A stretch of DNA of 13,500 nt from Dehalococcoidia bacterium (GCA_030589825.1 JAUUZT010000005.1:1-13500); one strand, 5' to 3'; positions 5,031 to 13,047 are shown, numbered from the stretch's first letter. Notes: a model not told the origin generated them from the sequence alone. Numbers and translations are program-made.

Positions 5031-7538
5031 TTGACAAATCCCCGTAAAGAAAAAAAATACATCAAATCCACAGGGGCTGACGAGATAACCAAGGCTGTTT
5101 TTGCTGCTGCCGAATCTATGGGAATAACAGACAGAGTAATACTAGAAGGCTTCACTGAACAGGTTATGCGACGTCTGGATTCGGTCAAACCTCTACCTGG
5201 TATGGAGGAATTCGTTCCGGTATATAATGAACAGCCTATATCTTCCTCCAGGCTCCATGCAATAATTAATGACATTATATCTGCAGATGATTTTTCCCCA
5301 CAATCAAGCTCCCAAATTGTCTCAGGAATCGAATTAAGTAATAATGCCATAAGAGTATTAGAAAAAAGGTACTTATCTAAGAATGAGACGGGGAAAACCA
5401 ACGAAATACCACAGGATATGTTCAAACGTGTGGCTGAGCATATAGCATCAGCCGAAAAAATTTACAATCCTGAATCAAATCCTTCCATCATAGCAGAGGC
5501 ATTTTACCAGTTAATGGTTAACCTGGAATTCCTTCCCAACTCCCCTACACTAATGAATGCTGGCCGCGAATTAGGTCAATTATCAGCATGTTTTGTTATA
5601 CCTGTAGAAGATTCCATGGAGTCTATATTCGAGGCAGTGCGATATACTGCATTAATTCACAAGAGTGGTGGGGGTACAGGATTTTCTTTTTCCCGACTCA
5701 GGCCTGAAATGGACAGGGTTGGTTCTACTGGTGGGGTTGCCAGTGGTCCCGTATCTTTCATGCGCGTTTTTGATACAGCTACCGATGTAGTTAAACAGGG
5801 CGGTATGCGCCGCGGAGCTAACATGGCAATCCTTAGCGTTAATCATCCTGATATTCTGAAATTTATCAGCGCAAAGGATAATACTGAACTGCTCACTAAC
5901 TTCAACCTTTCAGTAGCCATAACTGATGAGTTCATGCAGGCAGTAGAAAAGAAAAACGATTATGATTTAGTAACCCCCAGGACAGGTGAGATAAGCGGTA
6001 AACTCAATGCACGTGAGGTATTCGACAAAATCGTCAACATGTCCTGGCACACAGGCGATCCCGGGGTCATATTCATAGATGAAATAAACAAGTATAATCC
6101 CACTCCAGATTTAGGAAAAATAGAGAGCACCAATCCCTGTGGAGAGCAACCACTACTACCTTTTGAGTCATGTAACTTAGGCTCTATAAATTTGGCAAAG
6201 ATGGTGAGCAACCAGAATGGTCATGTGAAGATTGATTATATCAAGCTATCCAGAGTAATTGAGCTGGCCGTACATTTCCTTGATAATGTCATAGATGTTA
6301 ACCAGTTTCCTTTGCCACAGATAGCCGAAAAATCAAGACAAACCAGGAAGATAGGGCTGGGAATAATGGGTTTCGCCGATATGCTAATACAACTTGGTAT
6401 CCCTTATAACAGTGAACAGGCACTCAGTTTGGCTGAAGAGATTATGCATTTTATATCCGAGCAAGCAGATAAAGCTTCAATGGAGCTGGCGAAATCCAGG
6501 GGTACTTTCCCTGCCTTCAAAGGAAGCATTTACGACGTCCCTGGGGGACCTCATTTTCGTAATGCTTCTAGAACCACAATTGCCCCAACAGGTAGTCTAA
6601 GCATTATCGCCAACTGCTCCAGTGGTATTGAACCAATCTTTGCCCTGAGCTATATACGTCATATCCTCGACGGTGAAGAATTAGTAGAGGTAAATCCTTA
6701 CTTTGAACAGGTTGCTAAAGTGAATAATTTCTTTTCCACTGAGCTGATGAAAGACCTTGCCTCCGGAAAGAAACTAAAAGATGTATCTATTATTCCGGAT
6801 GAAATAAAGAGAGTTTTTATTTCAGCTCATGATATTTCTCCTGAGTGGCATGTTCGAATGCAAGCAGCCTTTCAAAAATTCACTGATAATGCCGTATCGA
6901 AAACAGTGAATTTCCCCATAGAGGCGACCCCTGAAGATATAGCCAATGTGTATCTACTCGCCTATCGTGAGAAATTGAAGGGAATAACCATTTACAGGGA
7001 TCGAAGTCGAGATGGGCAGGTTCTTACCACGGGTAAAAAAGAGGGGGAAAAGGCAAAATTCCATGACAGCCTATCACCAAGAAAAAGACCCAAGGTCACC
7101 AGAGGGATAACTGAAAGAGTAAGCACTGGATGTGGTCACATCTACGTAACGGTAAATTCCGATGAACGTGGCATAGCTGAAGTATTTGCGACCCTAGGAC
7201 AGTCAGGTGGATGTGCCGCCGCTCAACTTGAAGCTATTAGCCGGCTCATATCATTATCACTTCGTTCAGGAATAGAATTGGACTCCATAGTAAGACACCT
7301 GCATGGTATTCGTTGCCCCTCCATTGCCTGGGAGCAAGGTCATGCCATCTTATCATGTGCTGATGCAATTGCTAGTGTACTGCAGAAATACGTAAAAGAT
7401 ATAAAAACTAAAACCCCTGAAATTTCCGTTAATACGAGCAAAAATGCCTTGGGACAGTGCCCTGATTGTGGGGGGAATTTGATACACCAGGAAGGTTGCA
7501 ATATTTGTCCTAACTGTGGTTTCACTAAATGTGGCTAA
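5031..7538 (+). CDS. nrdJ: Class II (adenosylcobalamin-dependent) ribonucleoside-diphosphate reductase
   Basis: NrdJ reduces ribonucleotides to deoxyribonucleotides using a thiyl radical generated from coenzyme B12, with no need for oxygen or a second subunit. In the 835-residue product the catalytic barrel shows C187 (LSACFVIP), N368-P-C370-G-E372 (asparagine, radical cysteine and glutamate) and C381 (SCNLGSINL). C187 and C381 are the reducible pair. GGGTGFSFSRLRP, GGMRRGANM and RTTIAPTGSLS are standard RNR blocks. A TSCPD-type domain follows (about 695-785). The C-terminus has cysteines at 810, 813, 823, 826, 829 and 834, a zinc-ribbon/redox tail typical of the class. The N-terminal about 95 residues resemble a degenerate ATP-cone without its first strand. 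The start is TTG, 11 bases after AGGAG and 2 bp after the nrdR stop; an in-frame ATG at 5118 would remove 29 residues. No nrdB-like gene or B12 riboswitch was found beside it. Confidence 0.94.
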   Translation: MTNPRKEKKYIKSTGADEITKAVFAAAESMGITDRVILEGFTEQVMRRLDSVKPLPGMEEFVPVYNEQPISSSRLHAIINDIISADDFSPQSSSQIVSGIELSNNAIRVLEKRYLSKNETGKTNEIPQDMFKRVAEHIASAEKIYNPESNPSIIAEAFYQLMVNLEFLPNSPTLMNAGRELGQLSACFVIPVEDSMESIFEAVRYTALIHKSGGGTGFSFSRLRPEMDRVGSTGGVASGPVSFMRVFDTATDVVKQGGMRRGANMAILSVNHPDILKFISAKDNTELLTNFNLSVAITDEFMQAVEKKNDYDLVTPRTGEISGKLNAREVFDKIVNMSWHTGDPGVIFIDEINKYNPTPDLGKIESTNPCGEQPLLPFESCNLGSINLAKMVSNQNGHVKIDYIKLSRVIELAVHFLDNVIDVNQFPLPQIAEKSRQTRKIGLGIMGFADMLIQLGIPYNSEQALSLAEEIMHFISEQADKASMELAKSRGTFPAFKGSIYDVPGGPHFRNASRTTIAPTGSLSIIANCSSGIEPIFALSYIRHILDGEELVEVNPYFEQVAKVNNFFSTELMKDLASGKKLKDVSIIPDEIKRVFISAHDISPEWHVRMQAAFQKFTDNAVSKTVNFPIEATPEDIANVYLLAYREKLKGITIYRDRSRDGQVLTTGKKEGEKAKFHDSLSPRKRPKVTRGITERVSTGCGHIYVTVNSDERGIAEVFATLGQSGGCAAAQLEAISRLISLSLRSGIELDSIVRHLHGIRCPSIAWEQGHAILSCADAIASVLQKYVKDIKTKTPEISVNTSKNALGQCPDCGGNLIHQEGCNICPNCGFTKCG

Positions 7539-7541
7539 GTT

Positions 7542-9032
7542 ATGAAAGAGAGATTATCCAATAATGGAAACGGCTATTATCCAGCATTAAGTCATATAGC
7601 CAAGGTTAGCAATTCAGAACTTAGTTTAAGAAGAATCTGCAATTCCATAGCTAAAAGTACAGCTAGAGCGCTAGGGGCAGGTGGGTGTCGTATTTTACTC
7701 CTGGATTCTCGAAAAAAATATCTAAGTACCATAGGAGCATTCGGGCTTAGTGATTTTTACCTCAGAAAAGGCTTACTTGACGGACACAAGAGCCTTCCCG
7801 ACATTCTTGAGGGGAAAGTAGTATTTGTGCCTGACGCTACCAACGATGAAAGAGTTCAGCATAACCAAATAGCAGAAGCACAAAGGGTATGCTCTATACT
7901 TGGTGCTCCAATAGAGGATAAAGGGGAAATCATTGGAGAAATCAGGGTCTACACTCATGAACCTCGTGATTTCCAAGATAGAGACAGGGAGTTTCTGGTT
8001 AGTGTTACCGACATGAGTGCTGTGCTGCTGGAAAGACAGAGGCTTCAACAACTGCTGGTAAAAAATAATCAGCCAAATAAAAAAACATTAGTACCATCTT
8101 CTCCACCCAAGTTAACTGTATCAACATTAAGACCAGCTGAGTTTGCTCACCCCAGTGAAGAGGAATTTGCTAACATACTTAACTTCTATTGTGTAGAATG
8201 GCTTTATGAGCCCCGATCCTTTCCACTCAATTGGGACAATGATAGGGTAACCGAAATGTTCACCCCCGACTTTTACTTGCCAGAGCTAAATATCTATATA
8301 GAACTCACGACGTTAAAGCAGAGCCTGATGACAGTAAAGCATCGTAAGTTGCGCAAACTCAAGGAACTATACCCAAACATAAACATCAAACTGCTCACAA
8401 AGAAAGATATTGTCACCCTGTTAGCTAGTCACGGTTACAACCCTGTCATTGAAACCAAGGCAGAGGGAGTTGCCCAAATCCTTTATAGTCACAGCCAACT
8501 TCAACGCAGAATAAGAACTTTAGCTAAACGAATCTCCAATGATTATGCTGGTCAACAACTGGTCCTAGTTGGTATTCCAAAAGGAGTTATCTGCTTCATA
8601 TCTGACTTGATGCAGCATATCTCTATACCACTCAACCTGGATATTATGGCTATTTCGTACTATGGCGGTGAGGGGCAAGTTGCTAAAATAACCAAAGATT
8701 TGGATGGAATCATAGCTGGCCGCCACGTTCTAATGGTTGAGGATATTATAGATACAGGTATTACATTAAATTATGTATTGAATTACCTTCGAGTTCATAA
8801 TCCAGCCAGCCTCCGTGTCTGCACCTTATTCGATAAAAGAACTCGTCGGTTAGTAGATATTCCTCTCGATTATATAGGTTTTGAGGTACCTGATAAGTTT
8901 ATAGTTGGATATGGATTGGATTACAAAGGTAAATACCGAAATTTGCCTTTTGTTGGTGTTCTACGGCCTGAACTAATCAGAAACGAAATTCCAGCAACTT
9001 CTGCGCCCGATATAAACAACAGGCCAGAATAA
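7542..9032 (+). CDS. GAF + PD-(D/E)XK nuclease-like + HPRT-like phosphoribosyltransferase fusion
   Basis: No characterised function is recognised for this 496-residue three-part protein. Residues about 20-170 look like a GAF sensor domain (ARALGAGGCRILLLDSRKKY, FVPDATNDERV, IGAPI-like ILGAPIEDKGEIIGEIRVY). Residues about 202-300 look like a PD-(D/E)XK nuclease fold: helix SEEEFANILNF, then YEPRSFPL, TPDFYLPELNIYIELT, then a basic helix and NIKLLTKKDI. D243 and E254 match catalytic positions, but the lysine two residues after E254 is Thr256; K259 is nearby. Residues about 308-475 are a type I phosphoribosyltransferase of the hypoxanthine/guanine kind: GIPKGVICF, ISYYGG, PRPP loop VLMVEDIIDTGIT (396-408, E400, D401, D404), K432 and GYGLDYKGKYRNLP. 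Catalytic residues look complete. The ATG is 3 bp after nrdJ with no good ribosome binding site, implying coupling. It is a clear paralogue of hpt downstream. Confidence 0.85.
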   Translation: MKERLSNNGNGYYPALSHIAKVSNSELSLRRICNSIAKSTARALGAGGCRILLLDSRKKYLSTIGAFGLSDFYLRKGLLDGHKSLPDILEGKVVFVPDATNDERVQHNQIAEAQRVCSILGAPIEDKGEIIGEIRVYTHEPRDFQDRDREFLVSVTDMSAVLLERQRLQQLLVKNNQPNKKTLVPSSPPKLTVSTLRPAEFAHPSEEEFANILNFYCVEWLYEPRSFPLNWDNDRVTEMFTPDFYLPELNIYIELTTLKQSLMTVKHRKLRKLKELYPNINIKLLTKKDIVTLLASHGYNPVIETKAEGVAQILYSHSQLQRRIRTLAKRISNDYAGQQLVLVGIPKGVICFISDLMQHISIPLNLDIMAISYYGGEGQVAKITKDLDGIIAGRHVLMVEDIIDTGITLNYVLNYLRVHNPASLRVCTLFDKRTRRLVDIPLDYIGFEVPDKFIVGYGLDYKGKYRNLPFVGVLRPELIRNEIPATSAPDINNRPE

Positions 9033-9036
9033 AAAA

Positions 9037-9200
9037 CGCCCTGAGTAACCTCGCTCTAGCCGGAGAGGCATTCCTAGTCATTGCCACTTCCGCTTACTTT
9101 ACGTCTAGAACCCGATCCGAATTCCAACGCTTTTCAACTTCCGCTTCCTCAATGCCCGGCTTCGCTCCCCAAGTCCCAGTCCGATTACTCAGGACAATCT
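9037..9200. other. Non-coding element with nested long-range inverted repeats (possible structured RNA or small mobile element)
   Basis: CCTGAGTAA (9040-9048) is the exact reverse complement of TTACTCAGG (9185-9193). Nested inside, AGCCGG (9058-9063) and GCATT (9068-9072) pair with the continuous stretch AATGCCCGGCT (9151-9161), with a 4-base bulge. ACTTCCGCTT occurs twice as a direct repeat (9086-9095 and 9137-9146). On the minus strand the closing stem is followed by GCG and six T residues, like the end of an intrinsically terminated RNA. The block is richer in G+C than its surroundings and has no plausible ORF. It matches no RNA family known to me (not SRP RNA, RNase P RNA or tmRNA by motif), and no target-site duplication is evident. 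Confidence 0.45.
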
Positions 9201-9300
9201 TCAATTTATCACCATTAATACCCATTGTCAAGTTTTTTTATGGTTTTAAATGTTAAAAATCGAGACAAAAATATCATTAAAGGCGTAAAATATTTAATTA
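9194..9300. other. AT-rich region upstream of hpt
   Basis: This AT-rich stretch contains TTGTCA (9225-9230) and a T7 run (9233-9239) but no well-spaced -10 partner. The ribosome binding site for hpt is weak (AAAGGCG, 9279-9285, far from the ATG). A promoter for hpt-ade is expected here but cannot be placed with confidence. Confidence 0.3.
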
Positions 9301-9837
9301 ATGAAACAGTCCAGCCATTACCAGTTAAAAATACTGATTAATAAAGACCAAATCGCCGAAACTGTAGCCAGAATAGCCTCTGAAATAACGAGAGACTATC
9401 AAAAAAGGCAACCTTTACTTATCGGCGTTCTCAAAGGTTCTTTTATTTTCATGGCGGACCTGGTTCGTCAACTCAAGCTTATAGATATAGAAACAGATTT
9501 CGTCCAAGTTGCAAGTTATTACGCTGAAAAAGAAAGCTCAGGAAAGGTAACATTGATTCAAGACCTCCACAAGTCTATTACTGGCAGAGACGTCCTGGTA
9601 ATTGAGGATATCGTAGATACGGGACTCTCTATTTCGTTCCTACTCGCACATCTTAAAAAGAAGAATCCTGCCTCCCTGAAACTCTGTGCCCTTACGGAAA
9701 AACCTTCAAGACGTCAGGTTGCCGTGTCTATTGATTATCTTGGATTTACCCTGCCAGATAACTTTGTTGTCGGATACGGGCTTGACCTCAATGAGAAATA
9801 CCGCTGCTTGCCTGATATATACTCGATGGAGAAATAA
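9301..9837 (+). CDS. hpt: Hypoxanthine(-guanine) phosphoribosyltransferase
   Basis: Hpt salvages hypoxanthine and guanine by transferring phosphoribose from PRPP, giving IMP and GMP. The 178-residue product has the normal length of bacterial enzymes. Motifs are LLIGVLKGSFIFMADLVR (39-56), the flexible-loop region VASYY (70-74), the PRPP loop VLVIEDIVDTGLS (98-110) with E102, D103 and the general-base Asp106, K134 in LTEKPSRR (purine contact), and GYGLDLNEKYRCLP (158-171). All catalytic positions are present. It shares long identical stretches with the C-terminal domain of the upstream fusion protein (for example NPASLK/RxC, IDYLGF/LDYIGF and GYGLD), so the two are paralogues. ade starts 3 bp after the stop, forming a two-gene salvage unit: Ade supplies hypoxanthine that Hpt converts to IMP. 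Confidence 0.95.
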   Translation: MKQSSHYQLKILINKDQIAETVARIASEITRDYQKRQPLLIGVLKGSFIFMADLVRQLKLIDIETDFVQVASYYAEKESSGKVTLIQDLHKSITGRDVLVIEDIVDTGLSISFLLAHLKKKNPASLKLCALTEKPSRRQVAVSIDYLGFTLPDNFVVGYGLDLNEKYRCLPDIYSMEK

Positions 9838-9840
9838 GGA

Positions 9841-11550
9841 ATGGAATTCAAAAAACTCATCTCTGTAGCAAAAGGAGATTCTCCTGCTGATTTAATTATA
9901 AAAAACGCTCGCACAATAAACACATTTATCGGAAAAATTGAGCTTAGCAATGTAGCAATATGCGGCGATAGAATTGCTGGCGTGGGAGATTATAAAAAAG
10001 GAAGAGAAATTATTGATTTAGAAGGAAATTATCTTGCCCCTGGCCTAATAGATGGCCACACTCACATCGAGAGTTCCATGCTACACCCTGCCATATACGC
10101 CAATACAGTAATCCCCAAAGGCATTTCAACTATTGTAAGTGATTTACATGAAATCGCCAACGTCTGTGGCATAGCAGGCATCAAGTTCGTCCTTGATAGC
10201 ATACGTGATTTACCACTCGATTTGTTTTTAATGATACCCTCCTGTGTCCCCGCCACCAATTTAGAAACATCAGGTGCCAGAATCAATATAAAAGAAATCA
10301 AGGAACTCCTTCAGGGTAGCAACGTAATCGGATTGGGCGAAATGATGAACTTCCCTGGTGTGCTCAATGGCTCTGAGGATGTTTTAAACAAGATTGCCTA
10401 TTTTAAAGGGAGAGTCATCGATGGTCATGCCCCCGGCTTGACTGGTAAGGAACTTAATGCCTATATGGCAACTGGTATTCTCTCTGATCATGAATCAGTC
10501 TCATTCGAGGAAGGACAGGAGAAACTGAATAAAGGCATGTATCTGATGATCAGGGAAGGGTCATCAGAAAAAAACCTGGATGCCCTTCTGCCCCTGGTTA
10601 CAGATAACACATACAAAAGATGCTTTTTCGTTGTAGATGACCGTAGCTGCTTAGACCTTCTCAACGAAGGAGATGTAGATGCGGTATTAAGAAAAGCTAT
10701 CCACAAAGGACTGGAGCCAATCAGGGCAATTCAGATGGCAACAATCAATCCGGCTGAGTATTTTCGTCTTCACGACAGAGGAGCAATCGCACCGGGGTAC
10801 CTTGCCAATCTAATTACTATTACTGACCTCGACAGATTGAAAATAGATATGGTTTTCCATAAAGGACATCTAATTGCAAGCTATGGCGCCCCTCTTTTTA
10901 CAGCGCCTGCCATAAATTCAGGACTGGAGGATACGATTCACGTTAAGCCCGTTACCTTGGAAAGATTAAAACTACCCGGTACGGGAGAGCCCTATCCTGT
11001 CATTGAGATTATTCCAGGCCAGATAATCACAAAAAATAGACTTGAGCAGGTAAAATTAGAGAAGGGAATGATTGTCCCCGACCCACAAAGAGACATCCTA
11101 AAGCTGGTGGTCGTGGAAAGGCATAAAGCCAGTGGCAACATCGGCGTGGGATTGGTTAAAGGCTTTGGCTTAAAGAAAGGAGCTTTAGCATCATCTGTAG
11201 CTCACGACTCTCATAATATAATAGCCGTAGGTACCAATGACCACGATATTCTATCAGCAATAAAGGAAATAGAGAGACTCAACGGAGGGCTGGTCGTTTG
11301 TGCCGACGGTAATATACTTTCTTCCCTACCATTACCTGTCGCGGGATTGCTTTCCCCCTCACCTGCAGAAGTAGTAATTCAGCAACTAGATAAATTAGCA
11401 AAGGCCGCTACCAGTATAGGTTCTTCTCCACCAGCTCCATTCTCTATACTATCTTTCCTTGCTCTGCCGGTAATTCCTGAACTGAGATTGACAGACCTGG
11501 GATTAGTAGATGTAACAGCCTTTAAACTAATCAAGCAACAGTCAATTTAA
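9841..11550 (+). CDS. ade: Adenine deaminase
   Basis: This amidohydrolase-superfamily enzyme deaminates adenine to hypoxanthine and ammonia. The 569-residue product has family length and layout. An N-terminal beta-sandwich part is followed by the metal-binding GLIDGHTHIESSM (H73, H75, E77), VSDLHEIANVCG (H103, E104), GLGEMMNFPGV, DGHAPGL (H196), SDHES (216-220) and the aspartate block VVDDR (264-268). The C-terminal domain of this family is recognisable in SVAHDSHNIIAVGTND and NGGLVVCADG...LPLPVAGL. The usual HP after DDR (DDRHPDDL in many members) reads SCLDLL here, a local departure at the active-site edge. The ATG lies 9 bases after GGAG (9828-9831) and 3 bp after hpt. The pairing with hpt gives adenine to hypoxanthine to IMP. 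It converges on tyrS, 41 bp beyond its stop; no terminator is evident between them. Confidence 0.95.
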   Translation: MEFKKLISVAKGDSPADLIIKNARTINTFIGKIELSNVAICGDRIAGVGDYKKGREIIDLEGNYLAPGLIDGHTHIESSMLHPAIYANTVIPKGISTIVSDLHEIANVCGIAGIKFVLDSIRDLPLDLFLMIPSCVPATNLETSGARINIKEIKELLQGSNVIGLGEMMNFPGVLNGSEDVLNKIAYFKGRVIDGHAPGLTGKELNAYMATGILSDHESVSFEEGQEKLNKGMYLMIREGSSEKNLDALLPLVTDNTYKRCFFVVDDRSCLDLLNEGDVDAVLRKAIHKGLEPIRAIQMATINPAEYFRLHDRGAIAPGYLANLITITDLDRLKIDMVFHKGHLIASYGAPLFTAPAINSGLEDTIHVKPVTLERLKLPGTGEPYPVIEIIPGQIITKNRLEQVKLEKGMIVPDPQRDILKLVVVERHKASGNIGVGLVKGFGLKKGALASSVAHDSHNIIAVGTNDHDILSAIKEIERLNGGLVVCADGNILSSLPLPVAGLLSPSPAEVVIQQLDKLAKAATSIGSSPPAPFSILSFLALPVIPELRLTDLGLVDVTAFKLIKQQSI

Positions 11551-11591
11551 AATACAGCTGGCAAACTCCCTGTGGTTTAGTACGAAACAAT

Positions 11592-12866
11592 CTATTCCGG
11601 TAACACCCGTAGCAGGTGATATTTCTTAGCACCCTTACGCAATACAAAAAATTGCCCGTCAATGCTCTCATCAAGTGATAACTTATAATATTCATCCGTT
11701 ACTCGACGATTATTGACATAGAGGCCACCCTCTTTAATCATGCGTCTAGCCGCACCTTTGGAAGGCATAAGACCGCATTCCTGCACCAGGGTTGATAGCA
11801 GCACTCCTTCTTCAGTAAATAGAGATGATGACAAATCGGTAGAGGGAGTATCAGCAAACACATCAAGAATATCCTTAGCAGATAAATCTTTTATTTCTCT
11901 GCCGAACAGCGCAGCGGTTGCTTGTTTAGCTTTTACCAATTCCTCTTCCCCATGTACCATGCGCGTAATCTCAGATGCCAGTATCTTCTGAGCTTCTCTC
12001 TTCTCAGGCGACATGGCCAGCGAATCAGCAACACTTTCAATCTCCGCTTCAGAAAGAAGGGTAAAATATTTTAAATAAGGTATAGCTTCTTTATCATCAG
12101 TATTAAGCCAAAACTGGTAGAAATGATAGGGTGAGCTTAAATTCGGATCAAGCCAGACAGTTCCGCTACCTGTTTTACCAAATTTTTGTCCGGAAGATGT
12201 CTGCAGTAAAGGTGTTACCAATCCATAGGCTTTGCCTTTAACCAGGCGACGAATCAAGTCAATACCACTGGTGATATTCCCCCATTGGTCGCTTCCTCCC
12301 ATCTGTAGAACACATCTATATCGTTTATATAAAGTCAAGAAGTCATAAGCCTGTAGAAGCATATAATTAAACTCTGTAAAAGACATCCCCGCTTCCATGC
12401 GACTCTCCACCGATTCCTTGGCAAGCATATAGTTAACGGTGAAATGTTTCCCAATATCACGCAGGAAATCCAGCATGCTAATAGAAGCAAGCCAGTCAGC
12501 ATTATTAACCAGAATAGCCGGGTTCCCCTTGGCTTCAAAATCCAGGAATTTGCTTAGTTGTTTTCTAATTCCCTGAATATTTTCTTCAATTTTTTCCTTG
12601 CCCAGCAACGGCCGTTCCTGCGTCTTCCCGCTCGGGTCTCCAATAAGTCCGGTGCCTCCACCAAGCACAGCTATAGGGGTATGCCCATAACGCTGCATAT
12701 GAACCAGTGTCATTATTGGCAGCAGAGAACCCACATGAAGGCTGGCGGCTGATGGATCAAAGCCAATATAGCCAACAACTTTCTTGTTGGTCAGGACTTC
12801 TTGAGTTCCCTCTGTCGCAGCATGAAGAACACCTCTCCACTGCAGTTCATTGTATAGATTCCCCAT
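11592..12866 (-). CDS. tyrS: Tyrosyl-tRNA synthetase
   Basis: TyrRS activates tyrosine with ATP and charges tRNA-Tyr. The 424-residue product has the standard bacterial length. The class I catalytic core shows GYIGFDPSAASLHVGSLLP (32-50; HVGS is the HIGH signature), GGGTGLIGDPSGK, the YMLLQAYDF and QMGGSDQWGNI tyrosine-pocket blocks, and KFGKT (228-232) as the KMSKS-type loop in the form usual for bacterial TyrRS. The C-terminal about 65 residues are an S4 RNA-binding domain (LVQECGLMPSKGAARRMIKEGGLYVNNRRV). The ATG has no convincing ribosome binding site. A good promoter ends so close upstream that the transcript may be leaderless or nearly so. No T-box or tyrosine-rich leader peptide is visible. 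It is transcribed opposite to hpt-ade. Confidence 0.97.
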   Translation of the reverse strand: MGNLYNELQWRGVLHAATEGTQEVLTNKKVVGYIGFDPSAASLHVGSLLPIMTLVHMQRYGHTPIAVLGGGTGLIGDPSGKTQERPLLGKEKIEENIQGIRKQLSKFLDFEAKGNPAILVNNADWLASISMLDFLRDIGKHFTVNYMLAKESVESRMEAGMSFTEFNYMLLQAYDFLTLYKRYRCVLQMGGSDQWGNITSGIDLIRRLVKGKAYGLVTPLLQTSSGQKFGKTGSGTVWLDPNLSSPYHFYQFWLNTDDKEAIPYLKYFTLLSEAEIESVADSLAMSPEKREAQKILASEITRMVHGEEELVKAKQATAALFGREIKDLSAKDILDVFADTPSTDLSSSLFTEEGVLLSTLVQECGLMPSKGAARRMIKEGGLYVNNRRVTDEYYKLSLDESIDGQFFVLRKGAKKYHLLRVLPE

Positions 12867-12879
12867 AATATTGTTACGA

Positions 12880-12909
12880 ATTTTATGGGTTTTTACGAGC
12901 TGGTGTCAA
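12880..12909 (-). promoter_or_regulatory. Predicted tyrS promoter
   Basis: On the minus strand, TTGACA (complement of 12904-12909) and TAAAAT (complement of 12880-12885) are separated by 18 bp. Transcription would be expected to start near 12873, only about 7 bases before the tyrS ATG. Confidence 0.6.
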
Positions 12910-12953
12910 GAAAGGTATCATGGGTAACTCCTTGTAGAACTAGCTTAATAGCC

Positions 12954-12977
12954 ATTACTCTCCCACGATAGAGTAAT
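12954..12977. repeat. Perfect inverted repeat between tyrS and the tRNA gene
   Basis: ATTACTCT (12954-12961) and AGAGTAAT (12970-12977) are exact reverse complements around an 8-base centre. On the plus strand it is followed by TTCTTTC, too broken for a clear terminator. It may be an operator or a divider between divergent genes. Confidence 0.4.
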
Positions 12978-13010
12978 TTCTTTCAATGCGAACATATTTT
13001 AATAGCTGGT

Positions 13011-13039
13011 TTGACCACAACCTGCTGCTATGTTAAATT
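13011..13039 (+). promoter_or_regulatory. Predicted promoter of the tRNA gene
   Basis: TTGACC (13011-13016) and TAAATT (13034-13039) are exactly 17 bp apart. The predicted start near 13046 falls about 2 bases before the mature 5' end of the tRNA. Confidence 0.65.
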
Positions 13040-13047
13040 TCACTACG

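Noticed and set aside
5050..5057. A8 run near the start of nrdJ as a programmed frameshift site
   Set aside because: The reading frame continues intact on both sides and no alternative product is evident; an A-rich codon run (Lys-Lys) explains it.
4973..5425. 150-codon minus-strand open frame over the start of nrdJ
   Set aside because: It lies wholly inside the nrdR/nrdJ coding region, has no recognisable protein motifs and is explained by the nrdJ frame.
12867..13047. T-box riboswitch upstream of tyrS
   Set aside because: No AGGGTGGNACC-like T-box sequence or antiterminator was found on the minus strand, and the predicted promoter leaves no leader.
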